From NCBI RefSeq assembly GCF_018613755.1, contig NZ_JAGGPP010000004.1, positions 62,001 through 126,000 of the forward strand: a DNA stretch of 64,000 nt. Direction: 5' to 3'. Each line of letters opens with the position of its first letter. Position 1 is the stretch's first letter. The notes beneath the pieces were generated by a model that made no database searches, was not told the origin of the DNA, and saw only the letters and a program-made list of their open reading frames with translations. Made by a program: the position numbers and the translations under genes. This DNA comes from Arthrobacter sp. ISL-72 (GTDB taxonomy: Bacteria; Actinomycetota; Actinomycetes; Actinomycetales; Micrococcaceae). Of this stretch, positions 60,147 to 64,000 are shown piece by piece.

Positions 60147-60178
60147 TAGAATTGGCACTCAGGCCCTGCGACTGCTAA
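60147..60178 (+). promoter_or_regulatory. CIRCE-like HrcA operator with -10 box upstream of the FmdB/Ruc-like gene
   Basis: TTGGCACTC (60152-60160), nine bases, GACTGCTAA (60170-60178). The CIRCE consensus is TTAGCACTC-N9-GAGTGCTAA; each arm differs by one base. TAGAAT (60147-60152) just before it is a good -10 box, so the operator overlaps the transcription start. Known HrcA sites at groES/dnaK-type genes have this geometry. Confidence 0.85.
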
Positions 60179-60275
60179 GGGACGGAACCTGTCGATGCAT
60201 CAGCAATGCATCATCGGCAGGGTTTCCCGACCGGCAGCACGGGACCTGCTCGTTTGTCCAAGAGGAGGATTTCCA

Positions 60276-60536
60276 GTGCCCACGTATGCATACGCCTGCA
60301 AGGACTGCAGCCACGCCTTCGAGATCGTGCAGTCGTTCACCGACAGCTCCCTCACCTCCTGCCCCGAGTGCGAGGGGACCCTTCGCAAGAAGTTCAACAG
60401 CGTCGGTGTCGTCTTCAAGGGTTCCGGCTTCTACCGGACCGACTCCCGCGACTCCAAGGGCAGCAGCGTCTCCCCCGCTCCGGCCGCCGCACCCGCCGCG
60501 GCTCCGGCACCGGCCGCCGCCGCAGCTGCCAGCTAA
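60276..60536 (+). CDS. FmdB-type zinc-ribbon protein, probable Ruc (redox-regulated chaperone) homologue
   Basis: An 86-residue protein starting at GTG 60276 after AGGAGGAT. N-terminal zinc ribbon: YACKDCSHAFEIVQSF then SCPECEGTLRKKFN gives CxxC...CxxC. C-terminal about 30 residues are an Ala/Pro-rich disordered tail. Rv0991c (Ruc), an HrcA-controlled holdase with the same zinc ribbon and a disordered tail, lies next to the cyclo-ligase in Mycobacterium tuberculosis, as here. The CIRCE-like element upstream supports the same identity. FmdB family assignment is firm; chaperone role is inferred. Confidence 0.85.
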   Translation: MPTYAYACKDCSHAFEIVQSFTDSSLTSCPECEGTLRKKFNSVGVVFKGSGFYRTDSRDSKGSSVSPAPAAAPAAAPAPAAAAAAS

Positions 60537-60620
60537 GCGCAAACGCGTGGAAGCCTGACGGTTTTCCACATAGGAAGCTTCCGGCTGTCCGCAGCACCGG
60601 GCCCTCCGTAGCCTGACGGT

Positions 60621-61349
60621 ATGCCATCCACCCTGCGCACCAACGGATACCCGTCACGCCGGCAAGGCTTTCGATCCGGCCGCCCTGGCCGTCCCGGCCC
60701 CTCGGCCGCACGGCGCCTCTCTTCGTGGCTCAACCGCAACCGGAGGCTCGCCGTCGCGCTCCTGCTGTGCGCAGCTGCCGGCATCGCCGTCCAGCAATTG
60801 ACACCGGCACCCGCCCACACCGTGACCGCCCTCGCCGCAGCCCGGGACCTTCCCGCCGGCGCGGCGCTGTCGAGCAATGAGGTGATGGCTGTCAGGGTCC
60901 CGCCCGGGATGATCCCGGCCGGCGCCTTCACCGACGCCGCCGCCGTTGACGGCAAAAACCTTGCCGCCCCGCTGCGGAAGGGCCAGCTGATCTCCGATAC
61001 CCAGCTGCTGGGACCGGGCCTCCTGGCGGGGACTGCCCCGGGCTCCGCCGCAGTGCCGCTGAGGATGGCGGATCCTTCATCCATCCAGCTCGTGGCGCCA
61101 GGCCAGCTGGTCAACATCGTGATGACCAACGGCACCGACTACGGTCAGTCAGCGGAGTCGACAGTGCTGGCGGACGCTGTGCCGGTCCTGTGGACCTCCG
61201 GGCATGGCGGACAAGCCGGGCAATGGCTCGGAACCGGAGAAACCGAGGGGCTCATCGTGGTCGCCGCTGATCCGGACCAGGCCCGCCGACTCGCAGGGTC
61301 TTCCACGCAGGGCAAACTCTTTTTCGTGCTCGTGGGTGGACAGGGCTAG
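60621..61349 (+). CDS. SAF-domain (CpaB/RcpC-like) membrane-anchored protein
   Basis: A 242-residue protein. A basic Arg/Pro-rich N-terminus of about 40 residues leads to one membrane helix (about 43-60, LAVALLLCAAAGIAVQ). Then the SAF domain, typical in ALAAARDLPAGAALSSNEVMAVRVPPGMIPAGAF and RKGQLISDTQLLGPG, followed by a beta-rich part resembling RcpC/CpaB (LVAPGQLVNIVMTNG). In other bacteria CpaB is a pilus-assembly protein; no tad/pilus genes are in the window, so the role here is open. Confidence 0.8.
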   Translation: MPSTLRTNGYPSRRQGFRSGRPGRPGPSAARRLSSWLNRNRRLAVALLLCAAAGIAVQQLTPAPAHTVTALAAARDLPAGAALSSNEVMAVRVPPGMIPAGAFTDAAAVDGKNLAAPLRKGQLISDTQLLGPGLLAGTAPGSAAVPLRMADPSSIQLVAPGQLVNIVMTNGTDYGQSAESTVLADAVPVLWTSGHGGQAGQWLGTGETEGLIVVAADPDQARRLAGSSTQGKLFFVLVGGQG

Positions 61350-61383
61350 CTGCCAGTCAACCGGCCGGGACCCAATGCCCGAG

Positions 61384-64000
61384 TCAGCCCCAGTGCGGAG
61401 GTTTCTGCTCCTGCAGCCAGGCGTCGTGGTCATAGTCCGAGCCGTGATCCCCCCAGCGCTTAGGGTCATCTTCGGATGCCTTGTTCGGCAGGACACCCGA
61501 AGGAGCGCCAACACCGGCTGCCTGCCGGGTCCTGGTGCCCGCTGCCTCGTCCGCGTCTTCGTCCGGGGCGCTGGTGCCGCCCGCTGAGCTGGTGTTCGTG
61601 TCCATGCCGTTTTCCTTGGTTTCTTCCACCGGTTCGGTTCCGGCGCTGACCGGTTCATCGGGGCCCGCACCGTCCTCTTCCAAGGATACCGGGAGGGCAT
61701 CAGGCAAAGGCCGGCTCCCGGAGTCGCCGCTTTCGGCTTCCTCCTCTTCGGAGGCCTCGCCTTGGGAGGCACCGCCGCCGCTGTCCGCGGTGTCCAGCGT
61801 CAGGTCGTCCACGTCGTCGTCCAAGAACCCGTGCGACGTGGAGGCAAAGCCGCTGACGACGGGCTTTTCCAGGCCCAGGTATCCGCCGATCCGGTCTGCG
61901 CACGCGGACGGGTCGGTGAACACCTCGATGGTCCACAGCGGCATGTAGCGCCAGCCCAGGCGTTCCAGCAGTTGGGGGCGGAGCCGGCTGCGTTCGCGGA
62001 CGCTCATCCGCCGGTATTGCTCCGTGCCGTCAGATTCAATGGCTACCGGCCTGGGGATCTCGGCCTCGTCATGTCCAATGGAATTCACCGGGTCCGCGGC
62101 CGCGGCGACGTCAATTACGCCGTCGTACTGGTGCCAGACCCTTGCGCCGCGGGCGCGCAGCCTGTCGCCCAGGTCGGCCACGAGCGGATCAGCTCCCAGG
62201 GCCTGTTCGCTTGCTGCTGCCCGGGAAGCCGGCGTCCCAAGATCGGTGTTGCCCGCGATCTCGCGGTCCAGCAGCTCGTAGAAGTCCAGGGCTCCGTGGC
62301 TGAGCCTGCTGACGTCCAGGTCTTCCGGCTTGAAGCAGGTGAGGACGTGCAGGGAACGCCGTGCACGGGTCATGGCCAGCGCAAATTTAGCCCTCCCGCC
62401 CTCGGCGGACAGGGGCCCGAAATTGTGGAGCGCGCGGCCGTGCGGGGTGCGGCCATAACCCGGGGAGAAGATCACATGGTCGCGGACCAGGCCCTGCGCG
62501 CGCTCCAGGTCAACCACACGGAAGGACTCGGGCCCGGCCGTGAAGAAGCTTGCCAGCAGCGGGTAGTTTGGCAGCTGCAGCCGGATGGCTTCACCAATCC
62601 GGGCCGCATGGCGGAGGCTTGCCGTGACCACGGCCAGGGAGGTCCGCGGCCGCAGGCGGGCATGTTCGAAGACAAGCGCCACCACGCGGTTGACCTCGGC
62701 CACGGCGGATTCCACGCCTTCCTGGTCGGCGCTTGGAAGGCCGGTGCCGTCGGGAAGGTATTCCACCAGCAGGGCCCGGTCCAGTCCCGTCGCAGTCTGT
62801 CCCTCGGGCAGCCTGCGGAGGCTGCCGTTGTAGAAGCTCTTGCTCAGCTGCAGGACGAGGTCTTCGTCGACCGCCCGGTAGACAGACGTCAGCCGCCGTG
62901 TGGGCAGCACGGCGGACAAGGCCGTGTAGGCGCTCTCGACACTTTGGTGGGCCGGCTCCCCCGCGGCGAGCCGTTCGACGCCCACTGTGAAGGTCCGGGG
63001 GCTGGCGATTTTGTCATCCCCGAAAGCGATGACCTGCTTTGCCCGGGCGATGGCGGGAAGCACCGCCTGGAGCGACGTCGCTTCAGCGTCAAGGATGACC
63101 ACGGCGTCGAACTTCTGCTCGGCCGGGAGCAATCCGGTCATCAGGTAGGGGCTCACGGACCAGACCGGCACCAGCATCGGTACCAGCGCCGGGGCCTGCG
63201 CGGTGAGGGCCGCCAAGGTGACCCGGCCATCCTTAAGGAGGCTCCGGAGCAGGTCCGCCTGCCGCGGGTTTTCGGCGATGCCGGCGCGCCACCGTTCCGA
63301 CAGGGTCCAACGCAGCCGGGCTGCACCGCTGGCGATGTGTGCGTTGTCCGCCAAGCGATACTCTGCTTCCAGCTGCCGGAGGGCGTCGCCGTCGGACATG
63401 GCCAGATAATCGTCGCCGCTGATCATTGCTTCGAGCGCCGACTGCCACCAGGCCAGTTCCAGCTCTGAACCGACGGACTCTGCAGGCACTTCGCGGTCTG
63501 CCAGGTCTGCGAGCAGTTCCCCGAGCCCGTGTTCGCGCATGTTCTCGATGAGCAGCGTTCGCTCCGGAAGCGTCTTGAGCGTCCGGGTGTCGGCCACCAG
63601 CCGTTCCAGGCGTTCCATCAGTTCTTCATACGGAGTGTTCTGCAGGTCCCCGCCGGCCGCGGTGTGCTTCACGGCCGCGCCCAGCTGGCCGAGTTCGCGC
63701 TCAAGGCTGCGGTACATCACGTTTACTTCGCCCAGGCCTGACGGCACGGCGGGGTGCCGCTGGGTGGTGGCGTAGTTTGCCCAGCGTGCGCGCTGCTCCT
63801 GGACCAGCACCAGCGAACTGTGCAGGTCGGCAATGTGCACGCCCGGCCGGACGTATTCCTTGGCAACGCGGCGCAGCCGGGAGCGCTGCATGGAAGGCAT
63901 CTCGATGTTCCGTTCACGCCGCCAGGGGGAAGACGCGGTCGCGGAGATCAGGTCGTGCACGGGCCTGTCGAAGATGTCCGGGGTGAATTTGTCCAGGCTC
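61384..64000 (-). CDS. C-terminal part of a large SF1-helicase-like / PD-(D/E)XK-type protein (5' end outside window)
   Basis: The frame is open to base 64000 on the minus strand, giving 871 residues here. SF1 helicase motifs are recognisable late in the chain: DAVVILDAEATSLQAVLPAI (motif II-like), and SAEGGRAKFALAMTRARRSLHVLTCF (motif VI-like, with FRVVDLERAQGLVRDHVIFS before it). A Vsr/DUF559-like nuclease domain follows: GVIDVAAAAD, RPVAIESDG and RLGWRYMPLWTIEVF. The last 130 residues are an acidic Ser/Glu-rich tail. Architecture matches large DUF4011-helicase-Vsr proteins; core helicase motifs I lie outside the window. Confidence 0.75.
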   Translation of the reverse strand, partial: SLDKFTPDIFDRPVHDLISATASSPWRRERNIEMPSMQRSRLRRVAKEYVRPGVHIADLHSSLVLVQEQRARWANYATTQRHPAVPSGLGEVNVMYRSLERELGQLGAAVKHTAAGGDLQNTPYEELMERLERLVADTRTLKTLPERTLLIENMREHGLGELLADLADREVPAESVGSELELAWWQSALEAMISGDDYLAMSDGDALRQLEAEYRLADNAHIASGAARLRWTLSERWRAGIAENPRQADLLRSLLKDGRVTLAALTAQAPALVPMLVPVWSVSPYLMTGLLPAEQKFDAVVILDAEATSLQAVLPAIARAKQVIAFGDDKIASPRTFTVGVERLAAGEPAHQSVESAYTALSAVLPTRRLTSVYRAVDEDLVLQLSKSFYNGSLRRLPEGQTATGLDRALLVEYLPDGTGLPSADQEGVESAVAEVNRVVALVFEHARLRPRTSLAVVTASLRHAARIGEAIRLQLPNYPLLASFFTAGPESFRVVDLERAQGLVRDHVIFSPGYGRTPHGRALHNFGPLSAEGGRAKFALAMTRARRSLHVLTCFKPEDLDVSRLSHGALDFYELLDREIAGNTDLGTPASRAAASEQALGADPLVADLGDRLRARGARVWHQYDGVIDVAAAADPVNSIGHDEAEIPRPVAIESDGTEQYRRMSVRERSRLRPQLLERLGWRYMPLWTIEVFTDPSACADRIGGYLGLEKPVVSGFASTSHGFLDDDVDDLTLDTADSGGGASQGEASEEEEAESGDSGSRPLPDALPVSLEEDGAGPDEPVSAGTEPVEETKENGMDTNTSSAGGTSAPDEDADEAAGTRTRQAAGVGAPSGVLPNKASEDDPKRWGDHGSDYDHDAWLQEQKPPHWG

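Noticed and set aside
60188..60221. Imperfect hairpin in the leader of the FmdB/Ruc-like gene
   Set aside because: Possible thermosensor, but the stem is interrupted by a 3-nt bulge and a mismatch, and it does not sequester the ribosome binding site; recorded only as a note.
1..64000. CRISPR arrays, insertion sequences, prophage or integrated elements
   Set aside because: No spaced direct repeats of CRISPR size, no transposase or integrase motifs and no attachment-site duplication at the tRNA-Ala gene were seen.

Overview
The window is high-GC DNA with dense coding, GTG/TTG starts and actinobacterial gene families. It contains the 5-formyltetrahydrofolate cyclo-ligase/galU/rimJ/FmdB block, fdxA-dapC, and the lytB-xseA-xseB-ychF group. 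Gene content and protein style fit Micrococcaceae, most likely Arthrobacter or Pseudarthrobacter. That placement is inferred from recognised families, not from a search. It reads as ordinary chromosome: I see no insertion sequence, prophage, integrase or CRISPR array.

Layout. 1-10 kb: the tail of a lysozyme-like protein, a TetR regulator with an unknown gene, galE, citrate synthase, dapC-fdxA, a lone SH3-like domain protein, an ArsR-type regulator and typA. 10-18 kb: a secreted SGNH-type lipoprotein and a peptide ABC transporter operon (binding protein, two permeases, fused double ATPase). A PH-domain gene on the opposite strand splits this operon, and one permease carries a large membrane insertion. 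18-26 kb: ychF, rmuC, ispH, xseA-xseB, ppk2 and an alanine-type aminotransferase. 26-31 kb: a four-gene osmoprotectant ABC operon with overlapping start and stop codons. 30-43 kb: rsgA, an N-acetylglucosamine-type kinase, a nitronate monooxygenase, a LysR/MFS pair, an Lrp/PLP-lyase pair, and an MFS exporter lying between an ArsR-type and an AsnC-type regulator, then corA.

42-64 kb: a lone AFG1/ZapE C-terminal domain, a rifampicin-phosphotransferase-like protein, a trypsin-like protease, an ABC-F protein, tRNA-Ala(CGC), a 1,933-residue secreted alpha-L-rhamnosidase coupled to a CAP-domain protein with new-looking repeats, a GlpR-like membrane protein, rimJ, galU, 5-formyltetrahydrofolate cyclo-ligase, and an FmdB/Ruc-type zinc-ribbon protein behind a near-consensus CIRCE operator. 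It ends with a SAF-domain protein and the C-terminal part of a large helicase/nuclease protein that runs off the window.

The most interesting signals are regulatory. They are a CIRCE element in front of the FmdB/Ruc-like gene, four TTTGCAA sites spaced exactly 14 bp apart upstream of an ArsR-type regulator, a perfect 42-bp palindrome at a convergent gene overlap, and a series of genes with a -10 box 5-8 nt before the start codon (leaderless transcription). Several proteins are single domains cut loose from a usual partner: an SH3-like domain without its GNAT, an AFG1 tail without its ATPase, and a GlpR-like protein without an adjacent Glp.
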